DNA from: Aquibium oceanicum
GTDB taxonomy: Bacteria > Pseudomonadota > Alphaproteobacteria > Rhizobiales > Rhizobiaceae
Direction: 5' to 3'
DNA: 64,000 nt
Assembly (NCBI RefSeq): GCF_001889605.1
Contig: NZ_CP018171.1
Coordinates: 62,001 to 126,000 of the forward strand
Position numbers and translations under genes: made by a program. Below the pieces are notes generated by a model. That model saw only the letters and a program-made list of their open reading frames with translations, ran no database searches and was not told the origin of the DNA. Position 1 is the stretch's first letter. Every line of letters starts with the position of its first letter. Shown one piece after another: positions 18,001 to 27,518 of the stretch.

Positions 18001-18020
18001 TGATATATCACTTGCATATC
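18001..18020. promoter_or_regulatory. Operator-like repeat 1 upstream of gntR
   Basis: TGATATATCACTTGCATATC. It shares ATATATCAC-N4-ATAT with the second site at 18058-18075. It lies 14 bases upstream of the chosen gntR start, consistent with autoregulation. Confidence 0.55.
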
Positions 18021-18057
18021 AGGCTTCGGTTGCGATTGACAGGCCCGACTGCTCCAG

Positions 18058-18075
18058 ATATATCACAGATATATC
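18058..18075. promoter_or_regulatory. Operator-like repeat 2 upstream of the hydroxyproline genes
   Basis: ATATATCACAGATATATC ends 15 bases before the start of the deaminase-like gene, just ahead of its AGAAGGAGAG ribosome site. A regulator bound here would block transcription or initiation. It matches the first site in ATATATCAC-N4-ATAT. Confidence 0.55.
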
Positions 18076-18090
18076 AGAAGGAGAGTGGCC

Positions 18091-18984
18091 ATGTGGGCAG
18101 GTGTTTTCCCCGCGGTGACGACGAAGTTCACCGAGAGCGACGAACTGGATCACGCGGAGATGGAGCGCTGCTTCGCGCTGCAGATGGAGGCGGGCTGCGA
18201 CGGCATCATCGTGGCGGGATCGCTCGGCGAAGGTCCGATGCTGTCGCATGAGGAGAAGCTGGAGGTGCTAAAGACCGCCCGCGGGGTCGCCGGCGGAAAG
18301 CCAGTGCTCCTGACCGTCAACGAGCCCGGCACGCGCGAGGCGCGCGCCATGGCGACGAAGGCGGCGGCTGCCGGCGCCGACGGGCTGATGGTCGTGCCGA
18401 GCCCGATCTACCACACCAATCCGGAAGAGACCGTCGCCGCGCTTTCGGCGGTCGCGGCCGCGGGCGATCTGCCGGTTATGATCTATTCCAACCGGCTCGC
18501 CTACCGGGTGGACGTGACCATCCCGATCATGGAGGAACTGGCGGCCGACGCGCGCTTCGTCGCGGTCAAGGAATCCTCGGACGACATCCGCCGCTCCACC
18601 GACATCGTCAACGCATTCGGCGACCGGTTCGACCTCTTCACCGGCGTCGACAACCTCGCCTTCGAGGCGCTGTCGGTGGGCGCGATCGGTTGGGTGGCCG
18701 GGCTGGTCACGGCGTTTCCGGCCGAGACGGTGGCGATCTACCGGCTGATGAAGGCGGGGCGCCGCGACGAGGCGCTCGCCATCTACCGCTGGTTCCGGCC
18801 GCTGCTCGACCTCGACGTCTCGACCTATCTGGTCCAGAACATCAAGCTGGCGGAAGTCTTCGCCATCGGCACCAACGACCGCGTTCGCATGCCGCGCAAG
18901 CCGCTGTCCGGCGAGCGCCGGGCGATGGTGGAAAAGGTAGTCAAGGACGCCATGGCGACGCGCCCGGATCTGCCGAAGCTCTGA
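18091..18984 (+). CDS. Dihydrodipicolinate synthase family protein, probable 1-pyrroline-4-hydroxy-2-carboxylate deaminase
   Basis: This 297-residue TIM-barrel aldolase-family enzyme has the Schiff-base lysine K160 (FVAVKESSDD) and the catalytic tyrosine Y132 (MIYSNR). In the hydroxyproline pathway a DHDPS relative deaminates 1-pyrroline-4-hydroxy-2-carboxylate to 2-oxoglutarate semialdehyde. Here that role is inferred from the next two genes, a D-amino-acid dehydrogenase and a 4-hydroxyproline epimerase. An ordinary lysine-biosynthesis DapA is less likely because the GSLGEGPMLS segment and context differ. The ATG at 18091 has AAGGAGAG. Confidence 0.85.
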   Translation: MWAGVFPAVTTKFTESDELDHAEMERCFALQMEAGCDGIIVAGSLGEGPMLSHEEKLEVLKTARGVAGGKPVLLTVNEPGTREARAMATKAAAAGADGLMVVPSPIYHTNPEETVAALSAVAAAGDLPVMIYSNRLAYRVDVTIPIMEELAADARFVAVKESSDDIRRSTDIVNAFGDRFDLFTGVDNLAFEALSVGAIGWVAGLVTAFPAETVAIYRLMKAGRRDEALAIYRWFRPLLDLDVSTYLVQNIKLAEVFAIGTNDRVRMPRKPLSGERRAMVEKVVKDAMATRPDLPKL

Positions 18985-19014
18985 AGGTATCAGAAAGGCG
19001 CCTAAGGTCCGTGG

Positions 19015-20277
19015 ATGAGCGCTTCAGCCGCACCTGAGGAAGACCACGACGTCATTGTCGTCGGTGCCGGGATCGTCGGCGTGTGCTGCGCGGCGGCGCT
19101 GGCCGAAGGCGGCTTTCGTCCACTGGTGATCGACCGCACCGGCATCGTGGAGGAGACGAGTTCCGGCAATGCCGCGGCACTCGCCTTTTCCGACGTGCTG
19201 CCGCTGGCGCAGAAAGGCATGATGCGCCATTTGCCGCGCTGGCTTTCCGATCCGCTCGGGCCGCTCTCGATCCCGCCTTCGTACCTGCCGAGCCTCCTGC
19301 CCTGGCTCTACCGGTTCTGGCGCGCGGGGCGCGGGTCCGCCTACGAGGGCGCGCTCGCCGCGCAGGCCTCGCTGATGCGGCTCGCCGAGGCCGAGTGGAT
19401 GGGGCTGATGGAGCGCAGCGGTACGGGGCCGATGCTGCGCGAGGACGGTTCGCTGGAGCTTTACGAGAGCGAGGCGGAGTTTGAGGCGTCGCTGCCCGGC
19501 TGGGCCGCGCGCGACCGCTTCGGCATCGCCTACCGCCATGTGAAGCGGGACGGCATCGCGGAAATCCAGCCGGGCCTGTCGCCGCAATTCGTCAAGGGAA
19601 CCTTCGTGCCGGGATGGAAGACGGTCTCCGATCCGCAGGAACTCGGCAAGGCGATCTGGGCGCATGCGGAGCGGAACGGGGCGCGGTTCCGGAAAGGCGC
19701 CGTCGAGAATGTCGGCCAGTCCGGAGAGATGCCGGAGGTCCGTCTCGCCGACGGCCAGTGGCTGCGGGCCGGGCGGATCGTGATCGCCTGCGGAGCCTGG
19801 TCGCACCTTCTTGCGCGCGGGCTCGGCGACCGCATCCCGCTGGAGACCGAGCGCGGCTACAACACCACGCTTCCTCCGTATGCCTTCGACCTGAAGCACC
19901 AGCTGATCTTTTCCGCGCACGGCTTCGTGGTGACGGCGCTGTCGACCGGCATCCGGATCGGCGGCGCGGTGGAACTGGCGGGCCTGAAGGCGCCGCCGAA
20001 CCATGCGCGCTCGAAGGCGATGCTTCGCAAGGCGCAGCGCTTCATGCCGTCGCTTAAGACGGAGGGCGGGCGCGAATGGATGGGCTACCGCCCTTCCCTG
20101 CCGGATTCGCTGCCGGTGATCGGCCGCGCGGCGGGCGACGAACGCGTCATCTACGCCTTCGGCCACGGGCATCTCGGTCTCACCCAGGCCGCGGCCACCG
20201 GACGGCTTGTCCGCGACCTCGCGGCGGGGCAGTCTGCGGCGATCGATCTTTCCCCGTTCAGTCCGCAGAGGTTTTGA
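19015..20277 (+). CDS. FAD-dependent D-amino-acid dehydrogenase, probable D-hydroxyproline dehydrogenase
   Basis: This 420-residue DadA/DAO-family flavoprotein opens with the FAD-binding Rossmann motif (VIVVGAGIVGVCCAAALAEG). The C-terminal flavin-contact segment is GYRPSLPDSLPVIGRA, followed by YAFGHGHLGLTQAAATG. Placed between the deaminase-like gene and the epimerase gene, it should oxidise cis-4-hydroxy-D-proline to the pyrroline intermediate, passing electrons to a membrane acceptor. It starts 30 bp after the upstream gene. The substrate assignment rests on context. Confidence 0.87.
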   Translation: MSASAAPEEDHDVIVVGAGIVGVCCAAALAEGGFRPLVIDRTGIVEETSSGNAAALAFSDVLPLAQKGMMRHLPRWLSDPLGPLSIPPSYLPSLLPWLYRFWRAGRGSAYEGALAAQASLMRLAEAEWMGLMERSGTGPMLREDGSLELYESEAEFEASLPGWAARDRFGIAYRHVKRDGIAEIQPGLSPQFVKGTFVPGWKTVSDPQELGKAIWAHAERNGARFRKGAVENVGQSGEMPEVRLADGQWLRAGRIVIACGAWSHLLARGLGDRIPLETERGYNTTLPPYAFDLKHQLIFSAHGFVVTALSTGIRIGGAVELAGLKAPPNHARSKAMLRKAQRFMPSLKTEGGREWMGYRPSLPDSLPVIGRAAGDERVIYAFGHGHLGLTQAAATGRLVRDLAAGQSAAIDLSPFSPQRF

Positions 20278-20286
20278 GTTTCCGCC

Positions 20287-21288
20287 ATGGCGCGCCATTC
20301 CTTCCACTGCATTGACGGGCACACCTGCGGCAATCCCGTCCGCCTCGTGACGGGCGGCGGGCCGCTACTCGACGGTTCGACCATGATGGAGCGGCGGGCG
20401 CATTTCCTGGCCGAGTACGACTGGATCCGCACCGGGCTGATGTTCGAACCGCGCGGCCACGACATGATGTCCGGCTCGATCATCTATCCGCCAACGCGCG
20501 AGGACTGCGATGTCGCGATCCTCTTCATCGAGACCTCGGGCTGCCTGCCGATGTGCGGGCACGGGACGATCGGAACGGTGACCATGGCGATCGAGCACGG
20601 GCTGATCCGGCCGAAGACGCCGGGTGTGCTGCGGCTCGACACGCCGGCAGGTCTCGTGACGGCCGAGTATCGCCAGGAAGGCGAGTACGTCGAGGAAGTG
20701 CGCATCACCAACGTGCCGGCCTTCCTGCATTCGGAAGGCCTGGAGGTTGAATGCCCTGACCTCGGCCGGCTGCGGGTGGACGTCGCCTATGGCGGGAACT
20801 TCTATGCCATCGTCGAGCAGCAGGAAAACTACCGCGACATGGCGGATCATTCCGCCGGGCAACTGATCGGCTGGAGCCCGGTGCTGCGTGCACGGCTCAA
20901 CGAGGCCTACCGCTTCGAGCATCCGGAGAACCCGGCGATCTCGGGCCTGTCGCACATCCTGTGGACGGGCGCGCCGACGGTTGAGGGCGCCGACGCGCGC
21001 AATGCCGTCTTCTACGGCGACAAGGCGATCGACCGCTCGCCATGCGGCACCGGCACCTCGGCCCGCATGGCGCAGCTTCACGCCAAGGGCAAGCTGAACG
21101 CCGGCGACGGCTTCGTGCATGAATCGATCATCGGGTCGCTGTTCAAGGGGCGGATCGAGCGGGAGACGGAGGTCGCGGGCCGACCGGCCATCGTGCCGTC
21201 GGTCGGTGGCTGGGCGCGAACGACCGGCTACAACACCATCTTCATCGACGACCGCGATCCGTTTGCCCACGGTTTCGTGGTGCGGTGA
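20287..21288 (+). CDS. 4-hydroxyproline 2-epimerase (proline racemase family)
   Basis: This 333-residue enzyme interconverts trans-4-hydroxy-L-proline and cis-4-hydroxy-D-proline by two-base chemistry. Both catalytic cysteines are present: C90 in LPMCGHGTIG and C253 in DRSPCGTGTSA. The second cysteine excludes the threonine-containing trans-3-hydroxyproline dehydratases. The C-terminal FKGRIERET and TGYNTIFIDD are typical of the family. The gene starts 9 bp after the dehydrogenase, completing a deaminase-dehydrogenase-epimerase operon for hydroxyproline use. Confidence 0.9.
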   Translation: MARHSFHCIDGHTCGNPVRLVTGGGPLLDGSTMMERRAHFLAEYDWIRTGLMFEPRGHDMMSGSIIYPPTREDCDVAILFIETSGCLPMCGHGTIGTVTMAIEHGLIRPKTPGVLRLDTPAGLVTAEYRQEGEYVEEVRITNVPAFLHSEGLEVECPDLGRLRVDVAYGGNFYAIVEQQENYRDMADHSAGQLIGWSPVLRARLNEAYRFEHPENPAISGLSHILWTGAPTVEGADARNAVFYGDKAIDRSPCGTGTSARMAQLHAKGKLNAGDGFVHESIIGSLFKGRIERETEVAGRPAIVPSVGGWARTTGYNTIFIDDRDPFAHGFVVR

Positions 21289-21396
21289 ATATCTGACGAT
21301 GCTGATAGACCCAGAGTTATCGTACGCAAGGAAATCCGGGAAGAGCGCCGTTGGCGCAAGGATTTTCCTGTCTGCGACGGAGTGCGCGTGGAACTA

Positions 21397-21410
21397 GGCA
21401 AGGACTTTGC
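21397..21410 (+). promoter_or_regulatory. Candidate -24/-12 (sigma-54) promoter upstream of livH
   Basis: GGCAAGGACTTTGC has GG and GC exactly 10 bases apart and the TTGC of the -12 element. The -24 half (AGGCAA) is off the TGGCAC consensus. Nitrogen-controlled amino-acid transporters often use sigma-54, so it is plausible but weak. Confidence 0.25.
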
Positions 21411-21481
21411 GTTGTGCCAATGCTAGCTTCGAATCTGGCCTAGCCGCGGGAAAGCCGCCACGAGCGGCAGTCGCGGGTCCC

Positions 21482-21529
21482 CGAAGGTGGACGCAAGGGA
21501 ACCATTTTTCCCGTTGCAATCCACCTTCG
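21482..21529 (+). other. Long stem-loop in the livH leader
   Basis: CGAAGGTGGACGCAAGGG (21482-21499) pairs with 21510-21529, whose reverse complement reads CGAAGGTGGATTGCAACGGG. That gives a stem of roughly 17 pairs with one small bulge and a loop of about 10 bases. It is 70 bases before livH, so it could act in attenuation, RNA stability or as a protein operator. Confidence 0.6.
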
Positions 21530-21598
21530 AAGGGATAAGGAACGAAGGGGAACAAAGAAGGGCGCGCCACCGGCGACGCTCCAGGGGAACCACCGACG

Positions 21599-22527
<929 letters not shown>

Positions 22528-22528
<1 letters not shown>

Positions 22529-23985
22529 TGGCGGCCGACAGCACGGGCGCGCCGACCTCCGACATGCGTCCGGAGGGTGCGCAGAGGAACCTCGAGGAGC
22601 GCGGCAAGGCGCCGCTGATCGTTCCCGGCGACGACCCGAACTCGACCAGGAACTCGGTCAGGGACGCGCTCGTCGCAGCCGCGCTGACCTTCGTGCTCGG
22701 CTTCTTCTTCCTCGGCGTGCGGTCCGACATCGCTCCGGGCGGGCTCGCGCTCGAGTTCCGCTGGGGACTGCTCTTCACCGCGGTGGCGATCGTCTTCGTC
22801 GGCCGCATGCTCCTGAACGTGCTGGTCTTCCGCACCACGGCCCCGCTGACGGACCGCATGTCGCGGAGCTTCAGCAGCGCAGGGCGAAAGTATTCGGGCG
22901 TCGGCACCTGGCTCGGACGGTTCCTCTTCGCCTTCGCGGTCATCCTGCCCTTCTTCTTCACCTATTTCTTTCCTGGTCAGGACCGCCAGTACATCGACCT
23001 CGCCATCCTCATCATGACCTACATCATGCTGGGGTGGGGCCTGAACATCGTCGTGGGCCTCGCCGGCCTGCTCGATCTCGGTTATGTCGCCTTCTACGCC
23101 GTGGGCGCCTACTCCTTCGCGCTGCTGGCGACCCATTTCGAGTTCATCGGTTTCTGGACGGCGCTGCCGTTGGCCGGCTGTCTCGCGGCATTCTGGGGCA
23201 TCGTCCTCGGCTTTCCGGTGCTCAGGCTGCGCGGAGACTATCTCGCCATCGTGACGCTCGCCTTCGGCGAGATCATTCGTGTCGTGCTCCTGAACTGGTA
23301 CGAGTTCACCGGCGGCCCGGACGGCATTTCCGGCATTCCGAAGCCCACGCTGTTCGGCCTGGAGTTCTCGCGCGGCGAGGGCGGTTTCGCCGATTTCTTC
23401 GGCTTGGAATACGACAACATCCACCGCTTCATCTTCCTCTACTACATCATCTTCATCCTCGCGATCATCACCAACCTGGTGACCCTGCGGCTGCGCAAAC
23501 TGCCGGTCGGGCGGGCATGGGAAGCGCTGCGCGAGGACGAGATCGCCTGCCGTTCGCTGGGGATCAACACGACCAACACCAAGCTGACAGCCTTCGCCCT
23601 CGGGGCGATGTTCGGCGGCATCGCCGGCTCGTTCTTCGCCACCCGGCAGGGCTTCATATCGCCGGAGAGCTTCACCTTCCTGGAATCGGCGATCATCCTA
23701 GCGATCGTGGTGCTGGGCGGGCTCGGCTCCCAGATCGGCGTCGTGATTGCCTCCGTCGTGATGATCGGCGGCATCGAGATGCTGCGCAACCTCGGCTTCC
23801 TCAGCAACGTCTTCGGCGCCGGCTTCGATCCGACGCAGTACCGCATGCTGATTTTCGGGCTAGCCATGGTGCTCATCATGGTGTGGAAGCCGCGCGGCCT
23901 CGTGTCGACCCGCGAGCCCACGGCCGTACTCAGGGAGAAGAAACGGATCGGCGCCGACATGGTCGCGCAGGGTGAAGGTCACTGA
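22528..23985 (+). CDS. livM: Branched-chain amino acid ABC transporter permease LivM
   Basis: This 485-residue permease has a long N-terminal extension (about 140 residues with two or three extra membrane segments), as in alphaproteobacterial LivM proteins. It is followed by the core NIVVGLAGLLDLGYVAFYAV, the LRGDYLAIVTLAFGEIIR segment and the coupling loop RAWEALREDEIACRSLGIN. Overlaps of one base with both livH and livG show tight translational coupling. Confidence 0.95.
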
Positions 23986-24988
23986 TGGTTTCGGCGATGG
24001 ACAAGACCGCGACGGCCGGCGGCGCACATCGGTGGGATGTCGATCCCGTGCTCACCGTCGAACACCTGACCATGCGCTTCGGCGGCCTCGTTGCCGTCAG
24101 CGACCTCTCCTTCAACGTCGGGCGCGGCGACATCACGGCGCTGATCGGGCCCAACGGCGCGGGCAAGACCACCGTCTTCAACTGCGTCACCGGCTTCTAC
24201 AAGCCGACCGAGGGACGCACGGTGATGCGCCACGGGGCGGGCCTGCAGCAGGACGTCATCGACGAGGTGACCGACAGCGGCCTGCGCTGGAAGCAGGACG
24301 CCAACAGCGCCGTCTTCCTGCTCGAGCGCATGCCCGACTTCGAGATCTCGCATCGCGCCAAGGTGGCGCGCACGTTCCAGAACATCCGGCTCTTCGGCGG
24401 CATGACGGTGCTGGAGAACCTCCTGGTGGCGCAGCACAATCCGCTGATGAAGGCGTCCGCCTTCACCTTCGGCGGCATCGTGGGCATTCCCGCCTACAAG
24501 CGCGCCGAGCGGGAAGCGATCGATCGGGCCGTCTACTGGCTGGAACAGGTCCGCCTGATCGAGCGCGCGGACGATCCCGCCGCCGATTTGCCCTACGGCG
24601 ACCAGAGGCGCCTCGAGATCGCCCGCGCCATGTGCACGGAACCGCTGCTCCTGTGCCTCGACGAGCCGGCGGCCGGTCTCAATCCGCGCGAATCGCAGGA
24701 ACTCAACGAACTCCTGAAGTTCATCCGCGAAAACCACGGCACGTCCGTGCTCCTCATCGAGCACGACATGGGCGTGGTCATGGAGATATCGGATCACATC
24801 GTGGTGCTGGACTACGGCGTGAAGATTTCCGACGGCGACGCCGACCACGTGAGAAACGACCCGAAGGTGATCGCCGCCTATCTCGGCGTCGACGACGAGG
24901 AGGAGATCGATATTCCCGAAGTGCTCCACGATGTGGAGGACGCCGAGGCGCGATCGGGCACCACCCTTCACGACGAGGGAGGCAAGGC

Positions 24989-24992
<4 letters not shown>
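23985..24992 (+). CDS. livG: Branched-chain amino acid ABC transporter ATP-binding protein LivG
   Basis: This 335-residue ABC ATPase has Walker A IGPNGAGKTTVFN, the LivG-specific RTFQNIRLFGGMTVLENLLVA, a signature region written LPYGDQRRLEIARAM and Walker B LLCLDEPAAGLNP. The length exceeds the usual 255 residues because of an insertion after Walker A (GAGLQQDVIDEVTDSGLRW region) and an acidic tail, as in related Rhizobiales. It works with LivF on LivHM. Confidence 0.94.
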
Positions 24993-25720
<728 letters not shown>

Positions 25721-25728
25721 GCGGGAAC

Positions 25729-26079
25729 ATGGAAAAGGCAAACGGTCTTCTGTGGGAAGTCTCGGCGTGGGAGTTCGTCTTCGTCACGATCATCCTGGCC
25801 GGCGCGGCGGCTTTCATGACGGGACGCTCGGCGGCGAACGTCTGGCTGGAGAAGCGACAGCTCGTCGTCTATCTCGTGCTGCTCGCCGCCGCGACGCGGT
25901 TCATCCATTTCGCGCTGTTTTCCGGCAGCCTCCTGACCATCTACTATTACGTGATCGATCTCGCGGTCCTGCTCGTCATCGGCTTCGCCGGCATGCGCAT
26001 GACGCGGTCGAAGCAGATGGCCACGCAATACGGCTTCGCGTTCGACCGCGCAGGACCCTTCGGATGGAAGCGGCGCTGA
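25729..26079 (+). CDS. DUF6867-like small membrane protein of the liv operon
   Basis: This 116-residue protein has three predicted membrane helices (FVFVTIILAGAAAFMTGRSA; LVVYLVLLAAATRFIHFALF; IYYYVIDLAVLLVIGFAGMR) and a basic C-terminus. It starts 8 bp after livF and resembles the DUF6867 family, found next to liv genes in Alphaproteobacteria. Its role is unknown; an accessory membrane subunit of the transporter would fit the context. Confidence 0.8.
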   Translation: MEKANGLLWEVSAWEFVFVTIILAGAAAFMTGRSAANVWLEKRQLVVYLVLLAAATRFIHFALFSGSLLTIYYYVIDLAVLLVIGFAGMRMTRSKQMATQYGFAFDRAGPFGWKRR

Positions 26080-26264
26080 GCGCGACGGCGGAGCAGCGAC
26101 CACACGGCTGTTTACGAAGTTCGACCTGAAGCCTTTATTTCGCTCAAGAAGTGGGCTTTTATGTCGGCAAGCGGGAAAGGGAACACCCGCACACAACCGG
26201 TCCGGAAAGACCAAACACCCTCACGGCCGGTTCAGGCATTCCTCAGGTGTTTAAGGGAGTTACC

Positions 26265-27365
26265 ATGAAGAAATCACTCTTGGCAGGCGTTGCGCTGACG
26301 TTCGCGATGTCTTCCGCCGCCTATGCGGACATCCTCATCGGGACCGCCGGGCCGATGACCGGGCAGTATGCGTCGTTCGGCGCGCAGATGAAGGCGGGCG
26401 CCGAGCAGGCCGTCGAGGACATCAACGCGGCCGGCGGCGTCAACGGCGAGATGCTCAAGCTGTTCATCGGCGACGATGCCTGCGATCCCAAGCAGGCCGT
26501 GGCCGTGGCCAACCAGGCGGCCGGCGAAGGCGTTGCCTTCATGGCCGGCCACTTCTGCTCGGGTTCCTCGATCCCGGCTTCGGCCGTCTACGCCGAGGAA
26601 GGCATCGTCCAGATCTCGCCGGCATCGACCAATCCGAAGTTCACCGACGAGCGTCCGGGCGAAGGCATCTTCCGCGTCTGCGGCCGCGACGACCAGCAGG
26701 GCGCTGTCGCCGGCCAGTTCCTGGTCGACAACTTCGCCGACAAGAAGGTCGCGTTCGTCCACGACAAGACCGCCTACGGCAAGGGTCTCGCCGACGCCAC
26801 CATGGCGGCCTACGAGGCAGCCGGCGGCAAGCCCGCGATGTACGAAGCCTACACCGCCGGTGAAAAGGACTACACCGCGCTGGTCTCCAAGCTGAAGTCG
26901 GAAGGCGTCGGCGTTCTCTATGTCGGCGGCTACCACACCGAAGCCGGCCTCATGGCCCGCCAGATGCGCGAGCAGGGCATGGACACCGTGCTGGTGTCGG
27001 GCGATGCGCTCGTGACCGACGAGTACTGGGCGATCACCGGCGATGCCGGCGAAGGCACGCTGATGACCTTCTCGCCCGATCCGCGCAAGAACGAGACCGC
27101 GGCTCCGCTGGTCGAGAAGTTCCGCGCCAAGGGCATCGAGCCGGAAGGCTACGTGCTCTACACCTACGCCGCGATCCAGGCGTGGGCGGATGCGGTGAAG
27201 ACCGCCGGTTCGACCGACTTCGAGCCCGTGGTCAAGGCGCTGGACGACGGCACGTTCGAGACCGTGCTCGGCTCGCTCGAGTTCGACGACAAGGGCGACG
27301 TGACCCTGCCGGGCTACGTGTTCTACGAGTGGAAGGACGGCAACTACGACTATCTGGTGCAGTAA
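26265..27365 (+). CDS. livK: Branched-chain amino acid ABC transporter, periplasmic binding protein (LivK-like)
   Basis: This 366-residue type I periplasmic binding protein has a clean signal peptide (KKSLLAGVALTFAMSSAAYA, then DILIGTAGPMTG). The Leu/Ile/Val-binding family core is seen in GAEQAVEDINAAGGVNG, the disulfide region GHFCSGSSIPAS and VAFVHDKTAYGKGLAD. The frame is open from 26151, but the ATG at 26265 follows AAGGGAG and starts the signal peptide. It should feed LivHMGF with branched-chain or related amino acids. A strong terminator follows. Confidence 0.92.
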   Translation: MKKSLLAGVALTFAMSSAAYADILIGTAGPMTGQYASFGAQMKAGAEQAVEDINAAGGVNGEMLKLFIGDDACDPKQAVAVANQAAGEGVAFMAGHFCSGSSIPASAVYAEEGIVQISPASTNPKFTDERPGEGIFRVCGRDDQQGAVAGQFLVDNFADKKVAFVHDKTAYGKGLADATMAAYEAAGGKPAMYEAYTAGEKDYTALVSKLKSEGVGVLYVGGYHTEAGLMARQMREQGMDTVLVSGDALVTDEYWAITGDAGEGTLMTFSPDPRKNETAAPLVEKFRAKGIEPEGYVLYTYAAIQAWADAVKTAGSTDFEPVVKALDDGTFETVLGSLEFDDKGDVTLPGYVFYEWKDGNYDYLVQ

Positions 27366-27395
27366 GCTCCAGACCTAGTCCTTCACTGGATTTCG

Positions 27396-27429
27396 GGCCC
27401 GGCGCAGCGATGCGCCGGGCCTTTTTCTT
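27396..27429 (+). terminator. Rho-independent terminator after livK
   Basis: GGCCCGGCGCA pairs perfectly with TGCGCCGGGCC around a 4-base loop and is followed by TTTTTCTT. It ends the liv operon 30 bases after livK. Confidence 0.93.
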
Positions 27430-27518
27430 GCCCGCGGCCTCCGGGATTTCGTTTGCACTGCAGCATTTCCGGGCTAAACATTGGAGTGCCTCATTATTCC
27501 CCATTGCGGAGCCGGACT

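Larger units (their letters stand above)
21289..21598. other. Intergenic leader of the liv operon
   Basis: There is no gene in these 310 bases. It holds a candidate sigma-54 site (21397-21410) and a long hairpin (21482-21529), both listed separately. The livH ribosome site AGGGGAA lies about 15 bases before the start. Confidence 0.6.
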
